Shown here: positions 25,634 through 34,393 of the stretch, piece by piece
Layout of the letters: each line of letters begins with the position of its first letter
How positions within the stretch are numbered: position 1 is the stretch's first letter
Assembly (NCBI GenBank): GCA_049514215.1
Contig: JBEKVI010000003.1
Span: 1-64,000, forward strand
DNA from: BOG-994 sp049514215
GTDB lineage: Bacteria; Pseudomonadota; Gammaproteobacteria; Burkholderiales; Burkholderiaceae_D
DNA: 64,000 bases
Reading direction: 5' to 3'
Position numbers and translations under genes: made by a program
Notes under the pieces: model-generated
Database searches by the model: none
What the model saw: the letters and a program-made list of their open reading frames with translations, nothing else
What the model was told of the DNA's origin: nothing

Positions 25634-27445
25634 TCAGAAAGGTTCGGTACGGCGCAGTAGCCAGAGAACCGCATCCCCCGTCACATGGGGTGCAAGTCGT
25701 GCCCGGACCATGGCGTGGTAGCCGTTAAGCCATTCGATCTCATCGTCGTTCAGTAGCGCGCGCTCGATACAGCGCGTGTCGATAGGACACAGGGTCAGGG
25801 TTTCAAACGACAGGAATTCGCCGAACTCCGTTTCTTCGGCGGGTACGGTCAAGACGAGATTCTCGATCCTCACGCCCCAGCGACCTGGCCGATAGATGCC
25901 GGGCTCGTTGGAGGTGATCATCCCAGGTTGCATCGATGTTGATGGCTCCGTTGGGGCATAGGGAGAGATCGACTGCGGGCCTTCATGGACATTCAAAAAG
26001 TAACCCACGCCGTGGCCGGTCCCATGGCCGTAGTCGACGCCGGCCGCCCAGATGGGCGCGCGCGCGAGTGTATCGAGAAGGGGCGAGAGGGTTCCACGCG
26101 GAAAGCGTGCACGTGACAAGGCGATCATTCCCTTTAGGACGAGCGTGAAGTCGCGGCGCTGCGCGCTCGAGGGTGTGCCCACAGGCACCACGCGGGTGAT
26201 GTCGGTCGTCCCAAACTGGTACTGACCTCCGGAATCGATCAGCAAGAGGCCATCGCCTTCGATTTTTGCGTGCGAATCGGGCGTGGCGCGGTAGTGCGGC
26301 ATCGCACCGTTCGCGTTAAATCCGGCAATGGTTCCGAAACTAGGGCTCACGAAGCCCGCACGGCGGGCACGCGCCGCAGTGAGATGCTCGTCGATGGTCA
26401 GCTCCGTGATGGGTTCTTTGCCGAGCGTGGCCTCAAACCACGCAAAAAATTCAGCCAGCGCAGCCCCGTCTTGTTCCATCGCCACGCGCACGTGATCGAT
26501 TTCAGCCGCACCTTTTCGCGACTTGGCCAAAGTGGATGGATTGATCGCCTCGATGGCGATCGCGGAAGCTGGCAGCGCTTCGCGCAGCCCCAAGGTGATC
26601 CGGCGCGGATCGAGCAGTACGGTAGCGTTCGTCAGTTGAGCGAGCCTGGGGCGCGCCTGCTCGTACGGGGCAACGCTAACTCCATCTCGAGCAAGTTTGG
26701 CAGCCAGCTCAGAGGCGATTTTCCCGGGCGCGACGAACAGTTCTGCGCTGTGGGGCCCAATGAGGGCGTGTGCAACGAAAACGGGGTTATAGCTGACATC
26801 GGCGCCCCTCAGATTAAAGATCCAGGCAATATCGTCGAGCGTCGAGACGAGGTGCCACTGGGCGCCCGCGGTGAGCATCGCCGCGCGCAGGTTCTGGAGC
26901 TTTTCGGCACGGCTGGTAGGCGCAAACTGCGCTTCATGTTCGAACACCGCATTCAAAGGCAACGCGGGTCGGTCACCCCAGAACTCCTCAAGCAAATCGA
27001 AATGGGTCTCAAGCGCAATATCGTGCCGGGCCAGTGTTTCGCGTAGCGAGCGCGCGGCGGCAACACTGAGGACCTGGCCATCGACACCGAAGCGGGACTT
27101 TGACGGCAGGTGCTCCGCAAGCCAGGTAAGGTGGGCGGTGCTGGTCGCCGCGGGAATGCGCATGAGCATGATCCCGGTTCCGGCAAGCTGAGCCTCTGCT
27201 TGGACCCAGTAGCGGCTGTCGACCCAAAGGCCGGCAAAGTCCGATGTCACAATCAGGGTCCCCACGGAGCCCGTGAAACCCGAGAGCCACTCGCGTCCGC
27301 GCCAGCGCTCTGGCAGGTACTCCGACAAGTGCGGATCCGACGAAGGCACCATCCAGCCGGAAAGACCGGCGTGCTGGGCCAAGGCGGCGCGCAGTGCGGC
27401 AATGCGCGAACGGATCTGCGACCGAGAGGCTTCAAGCGTGTCCAT
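25634..27445 (-). CDS. aminopeptidase P family protein (Xaa-Pro aminopeptidase, M24B)
   Basis: This 603-residue metallopeptidase removes the first residue from peptides with Pro in second place. It is the long three-domain form, like eukaryotic cytosolic aminopeptidase P, not the shorter E. coli PepP. The N-terminal creatinase domains begin LRAALAQHAGLSGWMVPSSDPHLSEYLPERW. The C-terminal pita-bread domain has PHYRAT, LLIDSGGQYQFGTTDITR (two metal Asp), GTGHGVGYFLNVHEGP (His) and SNEPGIYRPGRWGVRIEN (Glu), all intact. Cytosolic; no operon partner. Confidence 0.94.
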   Translation of the reverse strand: MDTLEASRSQIRSRIAALRAALAQHAGLSGWMVPSSDPHLSEYLPERWRGREWLSGFTGSVGTLIVTSDFAGLWVDSRYWVQAEAQLAGTGIMLMRIPAATSTAHLTWLAEHLPSKSRFGVDGQVLSVAAARSLRETLARHDIALETHFDLLEEFWGDRPALPLNAVFEHEAQFAPTSRAEKLQNLRAAMLTAGAQWHLVSTLDDIAWIFNLRGADVSYNPVFVAHALIGPHSAELFVAPGKIASELAAKLARDGVSVAPYEQARPRLAQLTNATVLLDPRRITLGLREALPASAIAIEAINPSTLAKSRKGAAEIDHVRVAMEQDGAALAEFFAWFEATLGKEPITELTIDEHLTAARARRAGFVSPSFGTIAGFNANGAMPHYRATPDSHAKIEGDGLLLIDSGGQYQFGTTDITRVVPVGTPSSAQRRDFTLVLKGMIALSRARFPRGTLSPLLDTLARAPIWAAGVDYGHGTGHGVGYFLNVHEGPQSISPYAPTEPSTSMQPGMITSNEPGIYRPGRWGVRIENLVLTVPAEETEFGEFLSFETLTLCPIDTRCIERALLNDDEIEWLNGYHAMVRARLAPHVTGDAVLWLLRRTEPF

Positions 27446-27595
27446 AGTGGTCTTTGGGAAAGTATCGAGGGCTCGAAATGGTTCAGTTTAACTCCCGCGG
27501 CCTGCCCCTGCAGGACGCACGTTTGGCCGGCCGGCCGTGCTCGGCTAAACTCCGGGTGCGGGCAAAAGCCGTCCGCGTCTTCGGGAGAACGATTC

Positions 27596-27901
27596 ATGTC
27601 TAATCAGCCGGCAAGCGATGACGACAAGCGGCCGATTGACCTCGCCGAGGTCTCGAGGCTTCTTGCCGCGATCCAAGAGGATCTGGCGCGGGTTCAAAGT
27701 GGCTCGACGAGCCTGCAGGCTCTTCGGGCCGAAGTAGAGGCCTTGGGCCAATCCATCGGCGCCAAGTCTTCGGACGTTGCGGCCGAGGATTTGCACCGGG
27801 TACGCGGGCTCCTTAAGGGTGCTACCGAGGAAGTCGAGGTGGATGCCTTCAAGGCCGCAAGTTATCTGGCTCAACTGGGACGTATCCTCGGCCTGACGTA
27901 G
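27596..27901 (+). CDS. small helical hypothetical protein, 101 aa
   Basis: I do not recognise this with certainty. The protein starts at the ATG at 27596 with GGGAGA upstream; a longer frame to 27110 is the shadow of the aminopeptidase gene. It is acidic, with heptad-like Leu/Ala spacing (VSRLLAAIQEDLARVQ, LQALRAEVEALGQSIG) suggestive of a short coiled coil, and an end LAQLGRILGL. There is no signal or membrane segment. It is divergent from the aminopeptidase gene. Confidence 0.65.
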   Translation: MSNQPASDDDKRPIDLAEVSRLLAAIQEDLARVQSGSTSLQALRAEVEALGQSIGAKSSDVAAEDLHRVRGLLKGATEEVEVDAFKAASYLAQLGRILGLT

Positions 27902-28034
27902 CCGTGTGGGAGGGGCACTGCAGTGCATCCGGGGCCAACCGGACACCGAGCCGCGGCTAGACAACGTGCTTCGATTCATGGCCGGAACGCACCACGGCGC
28001 GTTATCTAACTAAACCGAGAAAGGGAATGTCGAC

Positions 28035-28490
28035 ATGGACAAGATTGTCGTGGCCATTTTGGGAACGCTTTTCATGGTCACACCGGCATTGTCGTCCGAC
28101 AAGAGCGACCCAATGGCCGCTGTGCACCAATTTATCGACGGCTTTAATAAGGGCGATGTGAAGTCCGCCTTAGCCGCCTGTGCCGAGGAGACGTCGATCA
28201 TCGACGACTTCCCCCCACACGAGTGGCACGGCCCCGGGGCGTGCTCGGCCTGGTCAAAGGACTTCGACGCGGACGCCGAAAGGACCGGGATCACCGACGA
28301 GGTTGTGGTCCTCATGAATCCCCGGCATGTCGATGTCACCGGCGATCGCGCCTACGTCGTCGTCCCTGCGAATTACACCTACAAGCTCAAGGGGAAACCC
28401 ATCAGCGAAATGGGATCGATTTTTACGCTCGCGCTGCACAAGGAAGCATCGGGCTGGCGAATTACCGCATGGAGCTGGGCCAAACGATAA
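28035..28490 (+). CDS. secreted SnoaL/NTF2-like protein
   Basis: This 151-residue protein has a signal peptide (about residues 1-20, ending ALSSDK) and an NTF2-like fold: AAVHQFIDGFNKGDVKSALAACAEETSIIDDFPPHEWHGPGAC, then HVDVTGDRAYVVVPANYTYKLKG and SIFTLALHKEASGWRITAWSWAK. The last motif is the conserved strand pair of SnoaL-like proteins. GGGAA precedes the ATG. Such proteins bind small ligands or act as enzymes; nothing here indicates which. The MmcQ/YjbR gene follows 60 bp downstream. Confidence 0.85.
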   Translation: MDKIVVAILGTLFMVTPALSSDKSDPMAAVHQFIDGFNKGDVKSALAACAEETSIIDDFPPHEWHGPGACSAWSKDFDADAERTGITDEVVVLMNPRHVDVTGDRAYVVVPANYTYKLKGKPISEMGSIFTLALHKEASGWRITAWSWAKR

Positions 28491-28550
28491 ATCTTGGTCG
28501 CACCGGTCCCGTTGATGCGAAGGAACCTAGGACATGCGAAGGATCGTAGG

Positions 28551-29063
28551 ATGCCCGCGGCACGGATTCAAGACAGTCGGCTCGTGCAGTTGTCCCGGAT
28601 CTGCCTTGCGTATCCGGAGGTCGTTCGCGCTCTTCGCTTGGGCCCTGCGGACTTTCGCGTAAGAAAGAAGGCCTTCGCCTATTTCCTGAACAATCACCAT
28701 GGGGGCGGGATTGTCTCAGTATGCGTGCGTTCCTCCTTGGGTGAGAATCTCGACCGCGTCAGTTCGCGTCCCGATCTTTTTTATCTTCCGGCCTACCTCG
28801 GGCCGAGAGGCTGGTTCGGAATGCGGCTTGATCGCGACGTGATCGACTGGGGCGAAGTCGAAAATATCGTGCGTCTCAGTTATCTTCTCGGCGCCCCCCG
28901 TTCCCTGAGTCGAAGTCTCGAGGAGCAACCAGGCCAGGCAGGCTGGCCTCACAACGGACTAGGTCAGCAGCAAGAGCGTCAGCGCGACTGCGGCGGGGAT
29001 CGACTGGACGAACAAGATTCTTCGATTGCGTGTCGATGCCGCTCCATACAGGCCTGCAATTAG
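28551..29063 (+). CDS. MmcQ/YjbR family protein with a run-on C-terminus
   Basis: Residues 1-120 match the MmcQ/YjbR (DUF419) double-wing DNA-binding-like fold: CLAYPEVVRALRLGPADFRVRKKAFAYF, VSVCVRSSLGENLDRVSSRPDLFYLPAYLGPRGWFGMRLD and DWGEVENIVRLSYLLGAPRSL. The family normally ends there, but this frame continues about 50 residues in low-complexity Gln/Arg-rich sequence and overlaps the 3' end of the opposite-strand DUF1304 gene by 105 bases. A one-base shift near 28,900-28,960 would restore an early stop, so an indel or a sequencing error may be present. ATG at 28551 is preceded by AAGGA. Confidence 0.75.
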   Translation: MPAARIQDSRLVQLSRICLAYPEVVRALRLGPADFRVRKKAFAYFLNNHHGGGIVSVCVRSSLGENLDRVSSRPDLFYLPAYLGPRGWFGMRLDRDVIDWGEVENIVRLSYLLGAPRSLSRSLEEQPGQAGWPHNGLGQQQERQRDCGGDRLDEQDSSIACRCRSIQACN

Positions 29064-29318
29064 CACGCAGCACAGGAAAAATACCTTTACTCCCAGGCCC
29101 GCCTCGCCGAGGGTCAGCCCCCAAATGAGCCCCGCGGCCAAAAACCCGTTGTAGAGTCCCTGGTTTGCCGCGAGGATTTTGCTCGCGCTCGCGACTTCCT
29201 GCGTCTGGCCAAATACCCGAAGCCCGGTCGGTTTGTCCCAGAGGAACATCTCGAGGACCAGGATATAGATGTGCAAGAACGCAATGAGCGCGACGGCAAT
29301 ACTGGCGATGAGGAACAC
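28959..29318 (-). CDS. DUF1304 family membrane protein
   Basis: This 119-residue protein has four hydrophobic helices and the DUF1304 signature HIYILVLEMFLWDKPTGLRVFG followed by NQGLYNGFLAAGLIWG. The GTG at 29318, seven bases after GGGAG, gives the family's usual length; an upstream ATG at 29375 adds nonconserved residues. Function of the family is unknown. Its 3' end overlaps the run-on tail of the MmcQ/YjbR gene. Confidence 0.9.
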   Translation of the reverse strand: MFLIASIAVALIAFLHIYILVLEMFLWDKPTGLRVFGQTQEVASASKILAANQGLYNGFLAAGLIWGLTLGEAGLGVKVFFLCCVLIAGLYGAASTRNRRILFVQSIPAAVALTLLLLT

Positions 29319-29610
29319 AGTGTCTCCCTGGATTGAATGACCGGTCTCCAGCGTCGCTGACCCTCGGATTGGCATCTCCCGGGTTGCCCGGACCCGATCT
29401 GGGATGGGGACACTTTGAACCGTTCCTTACGATCATACTTGCATCGCCTTGCGTTTGGGTCAGCCCGGTGGCGGAAAGCTGCCGCCGAAGCATAGGAACA
29501 TGGCGCTGGAGGCATCGCCGCTGGTCCCCGCAAGCGATCCCTTGGATGCACGGACTTCGATGCCGAGCTGGATCGTGGACAACACCCTCTCATTTCTTGA
29601 GGTGGGATTG

Positions 29611-31176
29611 TCAATCCTGTCTGCTGCCCCCAGCGCTCAGTTCGGCCCAATCGAGTTCTTGGATCAGTACGCGGTAGGCGTCGTCACCGATGACGTCGTC
29701 GCGCCAAAGCTCCAACGCCCGCGCCCGCGCGATGGCGATCGCGCTTCGTCGCAGGGGGCCACCGGGCACCTCGCGCACGGAGGCGTCCTGCGCACCGTTT
29801 GCATTGAGCTCCACGACGGCGGCATATTCCTTTCGCAGCAATTTTCCCGTGAGCGTTTGATCGTCCTTGATCGCGTCTAGAAGCGCGGTGTAGGCCTGGG
29901 TGCGTCCGAGTCGGATCTCGCGGCCGACAGGGTCGTCGTCGCTCAGGCCCATTCGCCGGATGAGAGGACCCAAGGTAAGACCCTGCAACACGAGCGTGCC
30001 AAGGACGACTGTGAATGCGCTTAGCAAGATGAGATCGCGGAAAGGAAATGGCGACCCGTCGGAAAGCGTCTCGGGAACCGCGAACGCCGCAGCCAATGTG
30101 ACAATTCCGCGCATGCCAGCCCAGGACAGAACGATTGCGCCGCCGACTGTGGGGCGCATATCTTGCGCTTGGCCCGGCCCGATGGCGCGGCGGCGCCTGA
30201 CGGCCTTGTAGCTCAGCACCCAGGCGAAGCGCGCCGCGACGGTGACTCCGAGAACCACCGCTGCTGTGGTCACCGCGGCAGCAACCGTCCCATCAGCCTC
30301 AAGCCGTTGCCAAATCGGCCGCAACTGCATGCCGATCAAGACGAAGGCGAACGCGTTCAGTACAAACACCACCGCCTCCCAAACGGCGAAGATGGGCACG
30401 CGCATGCGCGCCGGCATGTGCGCTCCTCCTCTTCGCGCGAGCGTCATCGCGAAAGCCACCAGCGTCAGAATGCCCGAGAGCCCGATGGCTTCGGCCGCGA
30501 TCCATACGCCGAAGGTGAACGCGAACTGCACGATGAGCGAGATGGGAACTTCGCGAAGGCGGGTAGTGAGAGGTCCCAAGAGGTACGCGCAACCGATGCC
30601 CGCGGCAACGCTGCCCACCACCGTAAGCAGCAACACGGGTGCGAAGCTGCCAAATCCGAGGTGTCCTGCCATCACGGTCATGATCGCAAGCCGGTAGACC
30701 AGCAGTGCGCTCGCATCGTTTAACAAGCTTTCTCCTTCGAGAATCTTCAAGAGCTTGTGCGGCAGCTTGACCTGCCGCATGACGGCAGTCGCGGCGGCGG
30801 CATCGGGCGGGGCAACGATGGCGCCAAGCGCAATCGCGACAGGCCACGGCATCGCGGGGACGAGCCACCGCACCACCACAGCGACCGCCACCACGGTCGT
30901 CGCGACGGCTGCGATGGCAAGGCCCGCCACGGGACGCCAATTGGCCCGAAGGTCGCGTAGAGAGGTGTCGTAGGCGGCGTCTACGAGCACCGGTGCGACG
31001 AATAGCGCCAGCGCCAGTTCCGGATCGAGAGTCCAGTTCGGGCTCGCGGGCACGAACGCGAGGAGCGCCCCACCAAGCGCAAGGAAAGTCGGATAGGGGA
31101 CTCCGATCGTGCGCGCGAGCACGGTGAGGAGCGCCGCACCAAGAAGTAGCGCGATAACCCATTCGAATGTGACCAT
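29611..31176 (-). CDS. Na+/H+ antiporter, CPA1 (NhaP/NHE) type
   Basis: This 521-residue inner-membrane antiporter has about twelve helices and a cytoplasmic C-terminus of about 130 residues. Family features are FVAPVLVDAAYDTSLRDLRANW, AIVAPPDAAAATAVMRQ, the ion-binding region EGESLLNDASALLVYRLAI (ND motif), and SWAGMRGIVTLAAAFAVPE. Start is the ATG at 31176; the frame is open to 31230. CPA1 proteins exchange Na+, Li+ or K+ for protons in pH and salt homeostasis. It stands alone. Confidence 0.93.
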   Translation of the reverse strand: MVTFEWVIALLLGAALLTVLARTIGVPYPTFLALGGALLAFVPASPNWTLDPELALALFVAPVLVDAAYDTSLRDLRANWRPVAGLAIAAVATTVVAVAVVVRWLVPAMPWPVAIALGAIVAPPDAAAATAVMRQVKLPHKLLKILEGESLLNDASALLVYRLAIMTVMAGHLGFGSFAPVLLLTVVGSVAAGIGCAYLLGPLTTRLREVPISLIVQFAFTFGVWIAAEAIGLSGILTLVAFAMTLARRGGAHMPARMRVPIFAVWEAVVFVLNAFAFVLIGMQLRPIWQRLEADGTVAAAVTTAAVVLGVTVAARFAWVLSYKAVRRRRAIGPGQAQDMRPTVGGAIVLSWAGMRGIVTLAAAFAVPETLSDGSPFPFRDLILLSAFTVVLGTLVLQGLTLGPLIRRMGLSDDDPVGREIRLGRTQAYTALLDAIKDDQTLTGKLLRKEYAAVVELNANGAQDASVREVPGGPLRRSAIAIARARALELWRDDVIGDDAYRVLIQELDWAELSAGGSRQD

Positions 31177-31339
31177 ACTTGATTTTACTTCTTGCTGGGA
31201 GGAGGCCCGCACGGGGCCGAGCGCTCGCATTCGAACGCCAGGCCGGAACTCATCCGAAAGCCGGGTCTCAGGCTTCTCGCTTAACGAACGCCGATTGGCA
31301 ACTCAGAAGTGCGCGCCAGTGCCCGCGGTGCTGCGAATT

Positions 31340-32116
31340 TCAGGGTCCGCCTGCGCAAAGGCCCCCGTCAATGGTCACGATGACCCCACTGGTATAAGCG
31401 GATCGGTCCGAGGCGAGAAAGGCCATCATGTCGGCAATCTCGCGTGGCTTGGCGGGCCGGCCCATGGGGAACTTCGCCATTAACTCGCCATACCGGTTTT
31501 CATCGCCGAAGCGACTGCGTGCCTGTGTTTTCAGCAGTGTGACGATTCGGTCCGTCTCAACCGGACCAGGATTGAGGCCCACGACGCGAATCTTGTCCTG
31601 CAGGCTTCGACCGCCAAGCGCACGCGTAAATGCCATAAGCGCCGCATTGCCCGCGCTACCTACGATGTAGTCGAAATCGAACCGCTCGCCCGCTGCTCCG
31701 ATGTCATTGATGATGACACCGCCGCCGCGTGCCTTCATTTGTGCATAAACTAGTCGAGTCAGGTTGATGTATCCAAAGACCTTGAGCTCCCATGCATGTC
31801 TCCATGCGCCTTCGGCGACCTTGTCGAGGGAACCTCCTGGAATATCGCCCGCATTGTTAATCAGGACGTCGCAATCGGATGCCGCTGCCGCGAGCCGCAC
31901 GACGTCCTCCGGTTGCCGCAAGTCAACCGCGTGGACGGCCACCTCGATTCCATAACTGGACTGCAACCGGCTCGCCAAGGCCGCAAGAGCCGCCTCGCCT
32001 CGTGCGGCGATGCGCAGATTGCACCCCTCTTCGGCAAAAGCCTCGGCCGCCGCGGCCCCGATGCCCTTGGAAGCGCCGGTGATGACCACGCGTTTTCCGC
32101 GAAGATGAAGATCCAA
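31340..32116 (-). CDS. SDR-fold protein lacking the usual catalytic Ser and Lys
   Basis: This 258-residue protein has a clear SDR Rossmann fold: TGASKGIG at residues 13-20, VDLRQPEDV, INNAGDIPGG and the C-terminal VIVTIDGGLCAGGP. The active-site region differs: where Ser is expected it reads NDIGAAG, and YxxxK is Tyr150-IVG-Ser154, with no Lys. The related sequence block YIxGSxGNAALMAFTRALGG seems to define a subgroup, so the change may be ancestral rather than decay. The start is TTG after a GAAGGAAGCGAG stretch. Activity and substrate are unknown. Confidence 0.85.
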   Translation of the reverse strand: MDLHLRGKRVVITGASKGIGAAAAEAFAEEGCNLRIAARGEAALAALASRLQSSYGIEVAVHAVDLRQPEDVVRLAAAASDCDVLINNAGDIPGGSLDKVAEGAWRHAWELKVFGYINLTRLVYAQMKARGGGVIINDIGAAGERFDFDYIVGSAGNAALMAFTRALGGRSLQDKIRVVGLNPGPVETDRIVTLLKTQARSRFGDENRYGELMAKFPMGRPAKPREIADMMAFLASDRSAYTSGVIVTIDGGLCAGGP

Positions 32117-33120
32117 TATCGTTTCTCGCTTCCTTCACCCGCATCGCGTTGGGCTAACAAGCCGCGGGTTTCATGATCGGTGGATTCAATTAGAGTCAGC
32201 CGCGAGGCAGACCCATATAGTCCCATGTGGCGAGCATGGAGTCTGCGACCCTCGCAAAACAGACTCTCCATGGTCGGGGCTCGAGGGTGGCTTTGAAGGC
32301 GCCCCCAGTCGACTCCTCGCTTAGAAGGTTACCCAGCCTGAAGGTCGGGTCGAATGCTGAAACTATAGCATCGGCCCAGTCTCATTGGGGAGGTACGCGG
32401 GGGCATAGATCTGCCAATTTATGTTGGACCATTTTCGAGTGAATGCAGTTCGGGCCGGGAGCGGGTTTTGACCCGATCCGGCACTGCGGGACTTTGCGAT
32501 CCTTTCCGACGGGGATGCGACAAAGGGGAGCGCTTCATGATGACGACTCCGTCAGCGTGAGCGGGCTCGTGGCAATTTCAGGGAACGCGGTTCTTGCCCT
32601 CAGCGGACGCCCTTGCGCGGAGCGCGTTTCAGATACTCATTTCCTGTCTGCGCAGAACGGCGCCCATCGCCCAATCGCGAAGCTTCCACAGCGATCTCCG
32701 CCTTCCCGCTGTATCGCAAGCGTCCTCCTCTACCCCTCCCGCACGTCGGCTACGAGCGACCATGCCCGACTCGAGTGCATAGTCAACGTGGTCCGTGTCG
32801 TCAATATGTTCCCAGATTCCCGGCCCAGAGTTAGAAAAATGCAACAAGCTCGCGAACATCGAATCGGAAAAAATTTACATGGTTTCGACTTTAAGTGAGG
32901 ATTTTCGGGGGCGCTTGGTTACGCACGGTTTGATCCGAAAGGCGTAAGGCAAGCCGCGCTTGGGGGCTCGGCGTATCGTACCGAGCTGGTTATTTTTCTT
33001 CGCGTCGTGGGCTGAAATTCGAGTGCCGCAGTCGGTGAGCGCTTCCTGGACGAGAAGTCCTGGATCGCTAGCGCGTGAGTTCCCGGTCTCCTACGGCGCG
33101 AGACAATGTGATTGGGGAAT
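32117..33120. other. about 1 kb without a supported gene
   Basis: Open frames here (for example 32443-32898 plus, 32629-32859 minus) lack coding composition, ribosome sites or recognisable motifs. I see no tRNA, repeat or insertion sequence. The stretch separates the SDR gene and the MORN gene and may hold decayed DNA plus the promoter of the latter. Confidence 0.5.
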
Positions 33121-34248
33121 ATGAGGTCATTTTTGCTCGCCTGCGGTTTGGTTTGGATTGCCGCCTATCCAATTGCTCAAGCAACGGAGACAGTCTGGAT
33201 CGCCGATGCGAGTGGATGCAAAGTCTGGAATCCCCATCCCCTACCAAGCGAAAGCGTTGCGTGGAATGGGAAGTGTCGGGAGGGATATGTCGAGGGACCC
33301 GGTGTCTTGCAGTGGTTAATTGACGGGAAGCTCAACCTGCGTGAGGAGGCGAGCTTCGTGGAAGGTAAAGCCTCCGGCAAGGGATCCCTGCTCTGGCCCA
33401 ACGGGGACCGATTCGAAGGTCAGTTTGTCGATGGCCTGCGTACGGGAAAGGGAGTCATGGCCTGGGCATCCGGTAACCGGTACGAGGGGGACTGGATCGA
33501 GGGGAAGCGGACTGGCTCAGGAGTATTTACACGGCCCAATGGGGATCGGTATGAAGGCCAGTTCCTGGACGGCAAGTGGTCCGGAAAGGGGATCATGACG
33601 TCCACGATTGGCGGCCGCTATGAAGGCGACTGGGTCGAAAATAAGCGGGCGGGCAAGGGAAAACAGGTTTACAGCGACGGCGGTCAATACGATGGGAACT
33701 GGATCGATGACAAGCCTTCCGGCCAGGGTGTGATGGTCGCGGCCGATGGCCGGCGCTACGAAGGCGAATTCGTCGACGGGAAGCCCGCCCATCCGGAAAG
33801 CATCGTTCGGCAGCAGTACTCCATCAAAGAATCGCATCCGCAGACGGGTTCCAATATCCGGCACGATCAGGTTTCGGGCATCAGCGTGCCACCGGAAAAA
33901 TCCTACGCGGAATTGCTGCCCGATGAGAAGAGCCGCGTCAAATTGCTTTACGAGCCGATGGCTGATGCCGACGAGCCACCGTATCCACTCCACGGACCTC
34001 TCGCGTTCCTGACGACAGTCCACGAGATTCAGAACAAATTGCAAGTCACAGGCGAACTGAGCGTGGCTGTAAGCGTCGATAGTGAAGGCCGCGCGACCTC
34101 AGTGGAGGTTTTTAAGTCGCCCGATCGGGAGATGGTAAAGGCTGTCGCTTCCGCGCTGATGCTTCAAAAGTACAAACCGGCAGTCTGCAATGGGATCCCA
34201 TGCAAGATGCAGTATCCGGTGCGGATTACATTTAGGATGGAGCACTAG
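33121..34248 (+). CDS. periplasmic MORN-repeat protein with C-terminal TonB-like domain
   Basis: This 375-residue exported protein starts at the ATG at 33121 (GGGGA just before). A signal peptide covers residues 1-21. Residues about 50-222 hold MORN repeats with a strict 23-residue period. A linker of about 85 residues follows, and residues about 310-375 form a TonB C-terminal-type domain (ELSVAVSVDSEGRATSVEVFKSPDREMVKAVASALMLQKYKPA). There is no transmembrane anchor after the signal peptide, so it is not a classical TonB energy coupler. A periplasmic scaffold between envelope layers is a plausible reading, which is inference. Confidence 0.85.
   Translation: MRSFLLACGLVWIAAYPIAQATETVWIADASGCKVWNPHPLPSESVAWNGKCREGYVEGPGVLQWLIDGKLNLREEASFVEGKASGKGSLLWPNGDRFEGQFVDGLRTGKGVMAWASGNRYEGDWIEGKRTGSGVFTRPNGDRYEGQFLDGKWSGKGIMTSTIGGRYEGDWVENKRAGKGKQVYSDGGQYDGNWIDDKPSGQGVMVAADGRRYEGEFVDGKPAHPESIVRQQYSIKESHPQTGSNIRHDQVSGISVPPEKSYAELLPDEKSRVKLLYEPMADADEPPYPLHGPLAFLTTVHEIQNKLQVTGELSVAVSVDSEGRATSVEVFKSPDREMVKAVASALMLQKYKPAVCNGIPCKMQYPVRITFRMEH
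33409..33786 (+). repeat. MORN tandem repeats, 23 residues (69 bp) each
   Basis: Five complete units beginning RFEGQF, RYEGDW, RYEGQF, RYEGDW and QYDGNW and a partial sixth (RYEGEFVDGKP) lie head to tail; each carries G-K-G or G-x-G near position 13. One or two degenerate units precede them at residues 50-96. Confidence 0.9.
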
Positions 34249-34393
34249 TCGCAGCGTCCATCACACGGGTGCTAAACTTGCCCGCGATGAGGTGGAGTAA
34301 TCGGGAAGCTCGTCTGCGGGCATCGAAAGTGGGCCACGGCCACCGGCCTCTTCGGAATCGCGTGGTCCCCTTTCAGAGGAATCTATTCTTGGC

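Noticed and set aside
27110..27595. N-terminal extension of the 101-residue protein
   Set aside because: This part is the reverse-complement shadow of the aminopeptidase gene; the ATG at 27596 has a ribosome site.
32443..32898. Plus-strand frame of 151 residues
   Set aside because: No motif, no ribosome site, composition unlike the real genes here.
33112..33120. TTG start nine bases upstream of the MORN gene ATG
   Set aside because: The ATG follows GGGGA with good spacing and begins a clean signal peptide.
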